In this document: piece after piece, positions 1-11,760 of the stretch
How positions within the stretch are numbered: position 1 is the stretch's first letter
How the letters are laid out: each line of letters starts with the position of its first letter
Assembly: GCA_947000775.1 (NCBI GenBank)
Contig: CAMQGK010000327.1
Span: 17,556,501-17,620,500 of the forward strand
From: Pterois miles
Taxonomy: Eukaryota > Chordata > Actinopteri > Perciformes > Scorpaenidae
Length of the DNA: 64,000 bases
Direction of reading: 5' to 3'
Notes under the pieces: generated by a model
The model's database searches: none
Told to the model about the DNA's origin: nothing
What the model saw: the letters and a program-made list of their open reading frames with translations, nothing else
Made by a program: the position numbers and the translations under genes

Positions 1-1114
1 TGTGCCACAACTGTACACTCACAGTAGGCTACAGTATGTGAATGTAGAGCAGAGGTCCCTGAGAACCGTCTTGTAATGTAAATACAGCATGTACAATAGA
101 TGCATTTACTGTACGCGCCACAACAACCTGCTTTAAAAGCGCAGATTGCTATCACTGATCTATATGCTGTAGAGCCCACCGGGTCATTTCCTGTTAGCGG
201 TTTCACTTGTTGTGCCTTTGAAGCAGCCTTTAATAATAGGACCCAACAGAACTAATGAAAATGCTCTCTGTCAGATTAAAAGGGAGCTTCAGTCTCAGCC
301 ACCTAACCACATTCAGCGCAAACATTAAAACGCACGCACACGCAGAGGCATACATGCACACATACAGTTTACAGAAGTGGTTTACACGGGGAGGACCGTT
401 CCTTCAGATGTGTGGATGACTGCTAACCCTCGTAACAACCTTGAGAATACCAACAGTGTCCTGTTTTCACAGCAGTACAACAAAACATGTGGATTAATGT
501 CAAAGGGGAAAGGTGAGCGGAAATAAAGACCGTTTACTTGAAAATGTGCGATCTCTTTGTATCGCTTTTTTTCCATTGTAGACACTGCAATGTGTGCTGT
601 AGTGGTGGTCTTGTGCTTAATGAATCCACTTCAGTGCAGTTCCTCTCCCTAAGCCTTTAGGTTTAATCCCTCTGTCTGGAGCAGTGATAGTCTGGCCCAG
701 GGGATGACATCTGTGAATCGCTCATTAACTTGTAACCAGCAGCAGATGTCTTCAAAAACAACTCACAACATCTACGCCTTATTCCTTTCCCTGTAACAGC
801 CATTTTTGCTTTGCTTCATTCACTTGGTGAGCCCAACTGGCTAGATAGAGCAGTATGACCTAACATTTAAAAAGAACATGCAAGTTTATGACAATAACAT
901 GCAATGTGGGGGCTACAAACTAGACACACATTTAATCATTCTAATTTCTCTCCCTCACAACATTTCCTGTTTTTCTTATATAGTTTGTGATGGTTATGTA
1001 TTGATTGATTGACTGAAAATACTGGTACAAACTGATCTAGCTAGCTGAAGCTAACTTTCATCATAGAGGTATACCACCCAGTGCAGGTAATGGTAATCTT
1101 CTATATACTGCAGT

Positions 1115-1225
1115 GCACACTGGTGGAAAGAATATCAGATTTTTGTACTCAAGTAAATGTAAAACTGCTTGTGCGAAATGTATTTAAGTAAAAGTAGGTC
1201 GGTTAAATGTACTCTGGGTAAACCT
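1115..1225. repeat. Fragment of a CAAGTA-rich teleost repeat
   Basis: TTTTTGTACTCAAGTAAATG and ATTTAAGTAAAAGTAGGTCG resemble the ends of a common fish DNA-transposon family ('gtggaaagtaact...tactcaagta'). Short and decayed. Confidence 0.4.
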
Positions 1226-1705
1226 TGCTGCATTACGTGGGGTGATAATACATGATACTACTGTTAAATTAAAGACAAATTTAGGCCACACAATAGATTG
1301 CATTAAATGTCAACTTATACACAAGTGGACAAGTGCACAAAACTCCTTATGTCCAAACCAACAGGGCACACTGCCGTCTGTGCTTACACAACACATTATC
1401 AATTATATAAATATTCAGGTGCCTTCCTCAGTGTAACTTCACAGGTATGAACCAGAATAGAGACAAAAATAAATGATCAACAAAAAACACAACAAGTGAT
1501 GGACACCATGGTACATGAAACTTCTTTTAAAATCACTAGCAGAGTAAAATTTACCCAAAAGATGACAACGTGGACGTGTATAAACAATATAAACTCCAGT
1601 GACTGCGCAGGTTTTACACCATATTGCACGCACACACAACTACGTTGCTAAGCAAGCAAATGGTGCTCTCATCCGGAGAGTTCAGCAGTGTGCTGTTGTA
1701 CTCAC

Positions 1706-1841
1706 CTGGCTGAATGTCCCATTGTAAACCAGTCCACTCTGCCTCTCTGTCCCAGTGTAACCAGTCCTCCCTGTCACCGTCTCCTTTCCATTCCTCACAC
1801 ACTTTACTGAAGGCAGGTTTCTCAGTGGATGCAGAAATCAC
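1706..1841 (-). other. Exon-like segment of unknown origin (136 bp)
   Basis: On the minus strand an open segment is bounded by a possible acceptor (ctcatcctccag ending at 1842) and a good donor (gtgagt from 1705). It reads VISASTEKPAFSKVCEEWKG and then a Trp-rich stretch DWLHWDREAEWTGLQWDIQP. Inside it GACTGGTTACACTGGGACA and GACTGGTTTACAATGGGACA are near repeats, so part of the signal may come from a decayed tandem repeat. I do not recognise the family and see no partner exons nearby. It is about 5.6 kb past the rspo2 stop, on the same strand. Confidence 0.25.
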
Positions 1842-2224
1842 CTGGAGGATGAGAATGTCAGTATTAGGCATGTTAGTCAGACCCAGTGTGCCCCTACTGT
1901 TCAGATCACGATAAAATTATGCTGAGGTACAATAATTCTTATAATAACCACACCCCATATGTGATCCATAAGCAGATAATGGCTGAAGTCGCCCTGTGAA
2001 CTCAGCTGTGAATGCAAAGGCTCTACTTGCCAAACCTCCTGATTTACCAGGCAGACATGTTTTTTATTGCCCCTTCCTGATTTCCTCCCAGGGTCACACT
2101 TCTCCTGTTTTTCTCCCAATTTTAATATCTTTTTTCCTTTTCATTATCTCAAACTGTCTCTGGCACTGTATAGCATGTATAAGTCCTACTGTTTCCACTC
2201 TGACAACAATAGAGCTATACCAAA

Positions 2225-2765
2225 TGTCTGTTCTTGGTGGTGTCACGACTGGGTGCAAAACAAGTACAAGACTCATACACAGGGACAGTCACAATAATCA
2301 GCATGTTTAATCAAACTCAGGTCGCTACACAGTAGAGCAAATAATCAAGCAAACAAATCCAAATCGGCAGGCTAAAGGCAATGTCAAAAAACAAGCAGAG
2401 ATTCAAATGGCACAAATAATCAAAACACGAGGAAGATCGCTGGTACGCTACTCACAAGAAGAAGACGAACTGGCACAGAGGGAAGGGGAAGCACACATTA
2501 AATACTGGTGAGGGGAGTGATTGACGATGCACAGGTGGACACAATCAGGGCAGGGAGAAGACAATCGGACACAGGTGAATGGTGTTGGAAACTAGGTCAG
2601 GAGGAGGTGCTCAAACGTGCAGGTGGGAAACATGCAGGCAGGAAGTTAAGTGGTCTGAAATGAGAGGGGATGTTAGAATACAAAATAAAACAGGAAATGC
2701 AAACAAAGAACATGCAACAAGAAACACAAAAACCTAAGACCTCACAGTCCTCACAGGTGGACGAG
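2225..2765. repeat. Possible unclassified dispersed repeat
   Basis: The stretch from GGTGTCACGACTGGGTGCAA through CACAGGTGGACACAATCAGG to AAACCTAAGACCTCACAGTC has the texture (A-rich with scattered CAGG blocks, 'aaataaaacaggaaatgcaaac') of a repeat I associate with teleost genomes. There is only one copy here, and no inverted ends were found. Low certainty. Confidence 0.3.
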
Positions 2766-3465
2766 AGCTGCTCGCAACCATGTACAATATATGCTAGCAA
2801 CCAACACAATGCTGTTTGAACTGCGCTCGCTGCCCATCACACCATAGCGACCAAGTGGGCAGTGGTGCTGTTGACAGGTTGTGTCTGATATGGCCTTCAG
2901 CGAGAGACGGAGAGAGAAGTGGAGAGAAGAAATACTCAAGCAGAAGTAAAAAAAAAAAAAAATGAATGAATGACAATGAAAACTGATGAATATTAGTTTA
3001 TGTCAGAGATAAACACATGTTCACGCCAGAGGGGCGTTTTTTTATTCTATATTCTTTCCTGAGATTTAAAAGTAGGCCTATTAAAATTAAAATGTTGTTG
3101 CAGTGAACTTACTTTTGTTATTTTCATTCTTTAAAAGTCACCAAAATGCATTGAAATCCTCCCTATTTTTGAGGTTTCAAGGCTGGCAAGCATGACAAAC
3201 GCAAACATTTATCATTATAACGTATTATTTCCGGAGTGTCACCACCCTGGACATGGAGCTCTGCCCTCCTGCTGCTGCTGATTTATCTCCTTTCTTCTGT
3301 TCCACTCTCACACAGCTTATCAGGACTTTTTCATGTGACTTTTGCTTTTACAATTTTTAAAGATACTTCAAAGTACAAGTTGCCTTACACAAAATCGACT
3401 TACAGTAAGGACAGTAAAACTAATTCCTTTATTGCTCTTGTAACTCTTGTAACAGGCGACACCCA

Positions 3466-3558
3466 GCTAACGGTGCTAACTGTGCTAACAACGCCAACAG
3501 TGCTAACAACGCCAACAGTGCTAACAATGCCAAGAGTGCAAACAACGCCAACGGTGCT
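3466..3558. repeat. 9/18-bp minisatellite
   Basis: Nine-base units GCTAACNNN and GCCAACNNN alternate to give an 18-bp higher-order unit (GCTAACAACGCCAACAGT), about five times, with diverged ends. It lies in the flank downstream of rspo2. It keeps frames open by its period; no gene is supported. Confidence 0.9.
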
Positions 3559-4654
3559 TACCTGAAGGAGAACCGGATGGTGGGAGCTACGCTTCCGCGA
3601 CTAATGCTGCCTTCAAAAGGGGTCGTGTTTCCCAGGTTTACGAGTTGGACCCATATGAAGGCCCCCCACATGTCGTATTCACCACCTCTTAAATGGAAAG
3701 TTTCTGAAAGCTCTGAGTTCAGGACTTGTGTGTGTTTGTTGTGGAAAAAGGTGGAAGCCATGGAAGTCCATTTATCGGTGCATAAGTTAAGGTTGTACAG
3801 GATATTACAATTTTAGTCATATATTGTTTTTCTTGGTAATTTTATAGTATGTTTGAGGAAAATGTGAATCTATTCTAAATGGCCTCATCTTTCTCATTAT
3901 GCCTTTGCATCTCCTGCATTATGTTATCCACTAGCTAGCTTGCTAAATTATTAGCCTCTGTGGCTTCTGGACTCAGACAGTAACGTTAATATTGCTTCTT
4001 AGCAGCTGAGTGACCACCTGAATGCAACACGTTCACGACTTCCCATGTAAATATACTGTATATATAAATAGAAATATAAAATGTAGAGATAGACACATAT
4101 AAGAGTAAAACACATCAGATCTAAAACATTTTACTAAAAAGAAAAGTTCTTGGAAAAATTCACCCCACAATCTGTCACCCACACAGCCAAAATGATCACC
4201 ACATCAAAAGCAAAAAAAAAAGTTGAGAAAATGTACAAAAATGCAGAAGAGGTTAATGCATAAGGGTTAATATACTGGAACCTCCACGGCAACATGCAAA
4301 TGGAGTGGAGGTGTGTGGGGGGTTGCTTGGAACTGGGCTGAGGTGTTGAGGCATACAGGGTGTGGCACATGCACAGTGTAACTGGTGCTTCTGTTGTGCT
4401 TAGTGCTCAACCCAGATTTTACTGTGCATGTGCTGTACCCAAGCCCCCAGGAAGAGCACAGGTCGTTGATCCTAATGTTCGCAGTAGCCAAATGGTGGTA
4501 CTTCAGCTTCCATGTCTGTCTCGTAACAACTTTTTACCATGGACTTACACTGGGAAAGAGACGTCTGTAACTCAGTGGATAATTGTTTTTGAGGTAAACA
4601 ATCTCCCCAGTATGAAGACACTAATAACCCTTATTTAAATCATTAGGTCCTGAA

Positions 4655-4747
4655 TGACAGGGGGGCGACATGCAGCAAAGGGACGTGGGTTGAAATCGAA
4701 CCAAGGTCTCAACCTACATGGGTACCAGATGAGCTAAAGGTCGCCCC
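4655..4747 (-). mobile_element. tRNA-derived SINE head fragment
   Basis: The minus strand reads GGGGCGACCTTTAGCTCATC, then a box-B-like GGTTCGATTTC (4692-4702), then CCCTTTGCTGCATGTCGCCC. This is the head and first body block of a common teleost SINE whose body includes 'CCTTTGCTGCATGTC'. Only about 90 bases remain. Confidence 0.65.
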
Positions 4748-6455
4748 ACTTTCTCGCTCTTTTTTACTACATCACCCGACTTCTGTAGCGCTTGCTTTGA
4801 GCGTCTATTGCAACGGCATGAGAAGACAAGCAAAAATTGCCTAGTGAACACAAAGTTACGTCGGAAATTGGCCATTATTGAGAGCAGGCTTGACAGACAC
4901 CATGCTATAACATTATGTTCATCTTGAAATGCATGTCTCATCTTGGACTTTATTGAATCATCCTTGACATTTTGAAGATACATGAGATTTAATTTTGTTT
5001 GTTTCTTAAATGCCATAATGTCTTGCTGGCTAAAATAAAGATTTTATCCAGTGATGCTACAGCAGTGTGCAGTGTGATTAACATAACATTCACTGGCTGG
5101 ATGAAAGTTAGCTTTAGCTAAGTAGCTTTATGTATAATGGAGTCCTTTAGTTTTTTTTTTTACTTTAACCTTTTACTCTATTTTGTCAGCATCGGAGCGC
5201 CATAGATCAAATATCACTCGGTGGAAGTGTTAAGCTGTGAAAATGAATAGCCTCCTGTGTAAAATATGCCGTGTCACTTTGAACACCTGCGAAAGATGTT
5301 CAGGAACTTAAAACTGTTCTGTGTTGGGCCTCAAGATAGACGTGGAGCATAAAGAGTGGGGTATTTCAACACTGACAGCCTCCCTGTGGAAATATCATGT
5401 GTGATTTCAGGGGGGTTAACCAGAGCAGGATGACTGTGGTCTATGTCTCCCAGGATGATATATATGTGACACAGCATGATGATTCATCTGCTACTGTGCA
5501 TCCATAAGCTGCCCGGCAGATTCAGCTTCTTTTTTCTCTTTCGGGACAATGATTATACAGTGTGGATCTCAGGCTAAATTAGCCGTGACTTGCATTAAAA
5601 CATGTACCAGGCAGATTAAGCCCGGAGAAGACTCTTTTTTTTTTTTAAATGTGTTTATTTGATGTTTTGAGGACCACAAAAGTGAATAAGTGCGACATGC
5701 ATCACATGAAGAGGTGATCGAATGCGTGTGCGTGATGAAAGACAAGTACCGCAGCCAAATACATGATGTTAGGGCATGACGTTGGAAATGAATGAGCCAC
5801 CAACAACATGCACTGGTTTTGTACCCTTCGTGAGGATACGTCATAGCGAATTACAAACCCTTAACAGTGCCGTCATGCTGTTAAGGCCCAATCGACCATA
5901 TCCAATCCTTTGGCTGGAGGTAACACTTGTGTCACGCAGTGCGACATGATGGGTTTCACAAATGTTTTTGAAAATCACATAATTGTACACTGAAGTGAGA
6001 CAAGGAAACAGCAGTTTCGGAGTTTAGCAACATATATTATAGCCATAGACAATAATGAAAGGCTTCATCATACAGTCACATGAAATGTATTTTAATAAAA
6101 CACAATGTACACATATGCAGTCCTATGACCATACATTTGCTGGATCCTAATCATTAAACCTAGAATATGTCAAAGCATAGTTTCATCTTTTTTTTTCTTC
6201 GTCTTCTTCTTTAAAACATTGAAATCAGTAGATGAGGTCAAATGAATGTAGTACAACACTTTGCGTGACATCAGACAAAAACCTTTTCCACGTGTTAAAG
6301 ATATGCACTGTTATAAGGAACTCAAAGAATATTTCAGCATATAAGAGTAACAGTATGAGGCAAAAGTTCTCACTGAACAAAAAAAAGTACAAAATAGAAT
6401 TAATAAATAAATCAAATATATACCATATAAATGAAATAGCTATGTGGTGGCTATG

Positions 6456-6461
6456 TTTATT
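6456..6461 (-). terminator. Candidate polyadenylation signal AATAAA for rspo2
   Basis: The minus strand reads AATAAA about 1 kb past the rspo2 stop codon. The spacing is reasonable for this gene, but AATAAA is common in AT-rich DNA and transcript data would be needed to confirm it. Confidence 0.35.
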
Positions 6462-7326
6462 ATTTGTTTTTAATCATTTTAATCTGTAGCTTGGTATTAC
6501 AACCTTTTTATCTCTAAAACATTTAGAACGGTGAACAAGTCAATACTGAAAATACAGTAATAAGCTTTCATAATTAGATAAACTATGTACACATGAGTCT
6601 GTTGCCATGCTAGTCAAACAACTAAATTTTTTTTTTTTTTATCCACACTATACAGTTAGAGCATAAAGCGGTCTGAACGTAAACAGTTTGTGCTGAGAAT
6701 AAAATACTTTGCAACTATGCATGGTAATTTCTTTAATATTACTCTCAAAAATGTACACAACATAAAGGCCACACATGGGAACGCTCCGTCTCCGTTTACA
6801 GGGGGAGGTGAGGGTAGTTTTAACATAAATATAGAAACAAAAAAACAGTCTCTTTCAGTTCAAGATGACATTTTCTTGTCCATCAGCATCATTTGCTTCA
6901 GCCAAATCTCTTTTGTCTCTTCGTCCTCCCTCTTTTTTTTTTCATCCTCCCTGGTCCGACCCCACCACCCCCACCCTCACCCCTTCCCCGAGCATGTTTA
7001 GCTTGCCAACTTTCTCACTACCTCTCCTATCCACCTCCCTTTATCCGGCTCTCCCGCCTCCACAGTCTCTGGTTGCCCCTCCGTCTTCCATCACCCTGCG
7101 CGGTTAATGACATTGTTAATGACAGGAAATGAGTTCAGTGATGTCAACTGTGAAGGTCCACAAGGCAAGGCAAGGGGCGGGGCTGAGAGTCACCTGGCTG
7201 GTCACTGCAGCAGGGGGGAGAAGCAGCGGGAGGCATGAAGCATGTGTTTAGCGTGCTGATACTGATATCCTATGGTAGACTTATATTTTCGTCGTGACGG
7301 ACTTGTGAGTCATGGTTGTGTCCTGG

Positions 7327-7344
7327 TGGGTGGGGGGGGGGGGG
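7327..7344. repeat. Poly-G run in the probable rspo2 3' UTR
   Basis: A GGTGGGTGGGGGGGGGGGGG-like tract, C-rich on the transcript strand. Confidence 0.9.
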
Positions 7345-7465
7345 GTGGTAGGTGGAGGTGGGGAGGCGGCGGGGTTCGTGATAGTCGTCGGTCAGAATAT
7401 GGGTGCAGCAGCTAGCAGCTTTGCGTTGGTTCTTTGTTCAATGGGAAGTCCGTAGTTTTCAGTCC

Positions 7466-7572
7466 TCACTGGCTGGAGCGCGCAGAGGCCAAGTGGTCGC
7501 TGTGCTGGTTCTGGGCCCGAAACCGCAGCCTCTGCTTGTTCTTCTTCTTTGGTTCTTTGGATCGGTGCTTCC
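7466..7572 (-). CDS. rspo2: R-spondin 2, last coding exon: basic C-terminal tail and stop
   Basis: This exon encodes the lysine/arginine-rich C-terminal tail, starting GKHRSKEPKKKNKQRLRFR, and ends with TGA at 7466-7468. The AQNQHSDHLASARSSQ end is comparable to AQEQHSVFLATDRANQ of mammalian RSPO2. In the family the tail adds heparan-sulfate binding. I set the 5' boundary at 7572 (minus-strand CAG|GGAAG), because it gives HCRRGKHR, which aligns without a gap to HCPGGKRT and matches the mammalian exon junction as I recall it. A second in-frame acceptor, ttattatcag ending at 7582, lies 9 bases upstream behind a pyrimidine-rich tract. It would add three residues (GGS) and move the boundary to 7581. 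With the other three exons this completes about 209 residues; with a signal-peptide exon of about 31 residues the total is near the usual 243. Confidence 0.92.
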
Positions 7573-8969
7573 CTGAGCCACCTGATAATAAAGAGACGAA
7601 AAACAGAGAAATGGTTATCCCTTTAATCAGTAGTACCGATGCTTTTAGATTCTCCAAGTAACGACCTTTATGTGTTTCAGACAACCTCAAGTTATATTCC
7701 TTCTACTCAATGTAATGTGATCTATTTCTTTAGCAACTGTTACATGACTACCAGGGCTGGATTACCCCAGACCCTCAGGGACCCTAAAGGCCAAAGGCTG
7801 TCTCTGAGGCTATTACTTTGTGGTAACTTGATTAATTGTAAATCAGCTTGAAACACAGTAACAAATGAAAAGGTAAATGCCCTGTGGCGACCCAGCAGTT
7901 CTGTTTTATAGAGGGGCCCTGTGTTAAAGTTACGTTTTAATCTCTTTAATATTTTAGCTAATATTAGGCTTACAATGTGCATATTTTTATACAAATGTGT
8001 GTTTAATCTAATTATTGCAAACTACTAACAGTGAACCTTGGGTGCAGTCCAGTTCAGGAATATTGGTTGGTTTCAGGGACAAATGGGTTTGAGGAAATGA
8101 GTGTGGGGAGGCCCCGTGTGTAATCCGCCAAGCATGTTTTCCAATAAATGCTGTGCTTTTTTGACAAAAATGTGTACTACTGTTAGCTGAGTCCTTATAG
8201 GGGGACCGACGAGAAGCTCTGAGGCATCCATAAGAAAAAAACAACATCCAGAATGTCAGCACTTATCAGGTATTTTGTTTGTGAAAAGATCCATGTAGTC
8301 CCACACAGAAAAACAGTCCCATCACATAACCTCATTGACCTGGCCTCACTATAAAGAGTTGGCAACTGCCTGGTGCTACACTAAGCATATTTGCTTTTAG
8401 TGCATCAGGGGCAGGTCCAAGCTCCATTTCTAATGATTTTACTGTAAAACGGCGGCATGTAAAAGAAACAGACTGCTGTGGAATGAATTATGTGAACTCA
8501 ACCTGCTTATTTTGGGCTGGAGTACTCAGGATTCAGGGCTCGGATTTGATTACACTGTCCAAGAAGCTGGGAAAATTTGGAAAAAGGTGATGGAATAGGA
8601 AGATAACCGCTTGGATTTTTGGGGGGATTTTAATTAGAAGTTTCTTAAAAGAACCAAAGTGTGCTCAGTGTAGCGATGGCTCATCAAGATTCAGAAAAAG
8701 GCCTTACAGTGATAGCTTATGGGTACAAGTTTTGCCAATGAAAGGCTGCATTATCCTACATAAAGAAGTGAACCTTATATGAGGGAACATCACATATCAG
8801 GTCGTGGTTTGCTCCAACCCTCAGGACTGAACCTCAGTTTTCAGCCCAACACTTTTCACTGTCACTGCAATAGAGAAGGGAGATAAGTATGGGAAGTTGC
8901 ATAACTCTCTTTCCAAGTTGGAAAGGTCCCCCAGCCCAAGGTTAATCCATCCCAGGTTTCACTGGGATG

Positions 8970-8992
8970 CGCAAGGCATGCTGGGAACTGAC
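8970..8992 (-). promoter_or_regulatory. ZNF143/THAP11-type motif (SBS)
   Basis: The minus strand reads TTCCCAGCATGCCTTGCG inside 8970-8992. This matches the long ZNF143 (Staf) consensus 'AATTCCCAGCATGCCTTGCG' almost base for base. It lies in the last rspo2 intron, about 1.4 kb from the last exon. Binding is inferred from sequence only. Confidence 0.45.
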
Positions 8993-10804
8993 TTCCTGCT
9001 CTCATGGAAGCTTGTGCGGTGGAGGTTCTGCACCCACGGCTCTCTGTGACAGAGAAAACTCTGGCTACCGAACCGCAACGCAACAATCTGGCTGCCAAGG
9101 CCACAAATAAGATAACGAGGTGTGTGTGCGAGATGTATGTGTGCGAGGGGGGAGTGAGTGTGAGGGAATTTAAGGGAAAAGAAAATCTAATGGGGGGAAA
9201 AGTGGAGTAAGGCTTGGATGATGAGACGCTATCTGGATCCTGATCTAGAACACAAAGAAACAAGCCACGCTATGGTTCGCTGAGGGGGGAAGCACAGGAA
9301 AGCGCTACAGAAAAACAAGTCCCGTCGTTTCGTTGCCTGATCCTGGGTCTTATTACTGCACTTGATCAAGCTTTTTGTCTCACGAAAAATCGGTAACGGT
9401 GTGTAAAACATGGCGTTATCATTAATTGCCTTCTCATATGTGCTGGCATTGCAGTGGCCTTTTAAGCACCCCTACAAAAGGCCTACTGCCCACTCTCAGG
9501 GCTGCACTGTGAGGTAGATTTGAAAATATTCACTTGTTTAAGCCGACTCGCATGAGAAGGCAAGATATTCCTCCGCTAATAGGGTCTCCCAATGAATTAT
9601 ACAGATGCATGCAAACATCAAACATCTCAGAACTATTTCCTGCAATTAATCTAATCTTGTTATTTTGAGTCACATTGCCAATCCGAGCCATGGCAATAAA
9701 GTTTCTCGCACACAGCTCCTAGTTAAAATCACCCTTTGAAAACAACTTTCACATCTCCATCAAAATCTCATGGCCTTCAATTGAGAAATATTACCAGAGG
9801 ACTTTGTACACTTGCTTAGCTGATGCCACTTTAGATTTTTTGCATGACTTACAGTACGATAATGTTTGTTAAAGTAAATCTAGAGCTGAAAGGCATTTGG
9901 CCTATAGGTTCGTTTTCCTAATTGCTTTTTAAAGAGGTAATTTTCATTCAAAACAGTGTTGCTAGGTGCCTGATAAACACGGCTTTCAGTGAAATCAACT
10001 CAAGACAAATTACATTTGACGGCAATAAAGTACATGGTGCTGCATTAAACTCTCTCTGCATCGGGCAAAGCCTTCGTGGGCCATTTCTTGGACGCAGGGC
10101 AGCATTTAAACAGAAAAAGGCTGCATTTACAGCAATTGCTTGAAACACAAATACATATGTGAGTATTAAGTTAAAAAGTGCTTTTCCTGGCTAGTTCAGG
10201 ACTGGGCAGGAGATCTGTAATCCAGAGAGTTTTACACTCTGTAATAGCACTCACAACTTGTATAGACCTGCACGCAAAACTACAAGAAAGAAAGAAATTC
10301 AGTATCTGCACATGTAGACTGAGTTTAAGAGGTATAAAATGCAGATAGATTGCAGACAAATGCTATGTTCACATTACAAGCGACTAAAGCAACAAAACGG
10401 CCAAACGTGACCAGCTACATTGTCGCTGAGTTGGCGTTGAAGTATTGCTCAAGTACTCATTGACGTAGTTATGTCATTAAATAGCACTGGAAACTGACTA
10501 ACGGCAGTTTATTAAAGATGAAACGGATCAGGGTGAAATAAAAATATATATGATTAGTTGACACTTCATATTGGAGCGCTGAAAAAAGTTGAGACCAGCT
10601 CAACTTGTAGTTTGTCACGTCTGTCATGCTGTGACAGGCGTCAGTTTGTAGCCTCACGACACTGGCTTCCACTGAAAATCACATGTAGCCGGAGCTAGCG
10701 TTAGCTAAACTACAACTAAATTTACTTATTGTTTTTCCCCTTGCTGTTACTGCAAATGATAAATATCCATTTTGATGATTTGATATCTTGCTTTTCTACA
10801 TTAC

Positions 10805-10816
10805 TAAATAAGGCAG
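10805..10816. repeat. Left target-site duplication of the SINE at 10817
   Basis: TAAATAAGGCAG, identical to 11178-11189. Confidence 0.9.
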
Positions 10817-11177
10817 GGGCTGCACGGTGTTGCAGTGGTTAGCACTCTCGCCTCACAGCAAGAGGGTCGCAGGTTCGAATCCGGCTTTGGACTCTTCTGT
10901 GTGGAGTTTGCATGTTCTCTCCGTGTTTTCTCCGGGTACTCCGGCTTCCTCCCACCATCCAAAGACATGCTGTTTCGGTTAACTGATGACTCTAATTCCC
11001 GTAGGTGTGGATGTGAGTGTGAATGGTTGTCTGTCTCTATGTTGTCTGTCTCTATGTGCCCTGTGATGGACTGGCGACCTGTCCAGGGTGAACCCCGCCT
11101 TCGCCCAATGCCAGCTGGGATCGGCCTCCCCGCGACCCCTAACGGGATAAGCGGTTGACGATGGATGGATGGATGGA
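10817..11177 (+). mobile_element. tRNA-headed SINE with intact 12-bp target-site duplication
   Basis: The element starts GGGGCTGCACGGTGTTGCAG. It has an A-box-like GTGGTTAGCACTCTCGCC and a perfect B box GGTTCGAATCC (10872-10882). The body includes CATCCAAAGACATGC and GGCGACCTGTCCAGGGTGAA, seen in many teleost SINE/LINE tails. It ends in a (GGAT)n run. TAAATAAGGCAG flanks both sides exactly (10805-10816 and 11178-11189). Intact duplications and promoter boxes indicate a fairly recent insertion in the last rspo2 intron, on the strand opposite to the gene. Confidence 0.92.
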
Positions 11178-11189
11178 TAAATAAGGCAG
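11178..11189. repeat. Right target-site duplication of the SINE at 10817
   Basis: TAAATAAGGCAG, identical to 10805-10816. Confidence 0.9.
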
Positions 11190-11519
11190 TGGCTAAATGT
11201 TGTCATGATGAAAAAAAAACACAGCTAACTCCTTCTAAAGCTAACTAGCTTAACATTAGCAGATCTCTACAGTAGCTGCCATCTCAGGTTTTGACTTTAG
11301 TGGAATTCATGTGATTTAGTGTAGTTTAGCGATGTTAATATTTTACCGTTTAACTGACATTAAGCATTTTAACTGATTAACGCTACTGGTTAAAAGGTTA
11401 AAAGAAATATTATTAATTAGTTAAAATGCTGAGAAAAACGCAGAGGAGTGGCTTGTCATTTTAAGAAGAAAAGGTGGTCCACCTTAAGAGAGAGCCGGCG
11501 GAAACAGATACAGGATACA

Positions 11520-11760
11520 GGAAGTTGGCTCAGGACTTCAGCTGAGGAGTTGTAGCTTGTAGCCTCGTAGCATTTATTCAACGACAAATAAACTGTACGC
11601 ACTGTCTGCTACAGCTGCGGTCACAGCTGCGGTCACAGCTGTAACGCCACTTTTACTTTTTACTATCCTGTATTCATCTGTACTGTCGTTGATGCTGCTA
11701 TGACACCCGAATTTCCCTCTGGGGATGAATAAAGGTTTGTCTTATCTTATCTTATCTTAA
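11520..11760 (+). mobile_element. Retroelement 3' tail with (TTATC)n
   Basis: AATTTCCCTCTGGGGATGAA and TAAAGG (11710-11735), followed by TTATCTTATCTTATCTT. This is a relative of the tail shared by the SINE at 45286 and the LINE at 59475. The upstream limit is unclear. The tail ends about 95 bases before the 18-bp minisatellite. Confidence 0.5.

Larger units (their letters stand above)
1..6435. other. Flank downstream of rspo2, no gene supported
   Basis: AT-rich DNA with short chance frames. Apart from the exon-like segment at 1706, the repeat candidates at 1115 and 2225, the minisatellite at 3466 and the SINE piece at 4655, I see nothing. 4750-6435 holds no recognisable feature other than a possible distal polyadenylation signal at 5654-5659 (minus). 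Confidence 0.6.
6436..7465 (-). other. rspo2: Probable rspo2 3' untranslated region
   Basis: This sequence follows the stop codon on the minus strand and has no coding potential. It is AT-rich below 6900, with a C/T-rich stretch on the plus strand at 6900-7090 and a poly-G run near 7327-7344. A minus-strand AATAAA (plus-strand TTTATT at 6456-6461) is the first good polyadenylation signal and sets the proposed end. A later AATAAA at 5654-5659 could give a longer form. The end is inferred, not seen. Confidence 0.4.

Noticed and set aside
3236..3816. Frames with a Leu-rich, signal-peptide-like start and Thr/Val or Asn/Ala repeats
   Set aside because: The repeats are the 9/18-bp minisatellite and the hydrophobic start is T/C-rich DNA. 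No homology recognised.
10861..10890. tRNA gene suggested by a perfect B box
   Set aside because: It is the head of a SINE with body, (GGAT)n tail and target duplication, and the rest does not fold as a tRNA.
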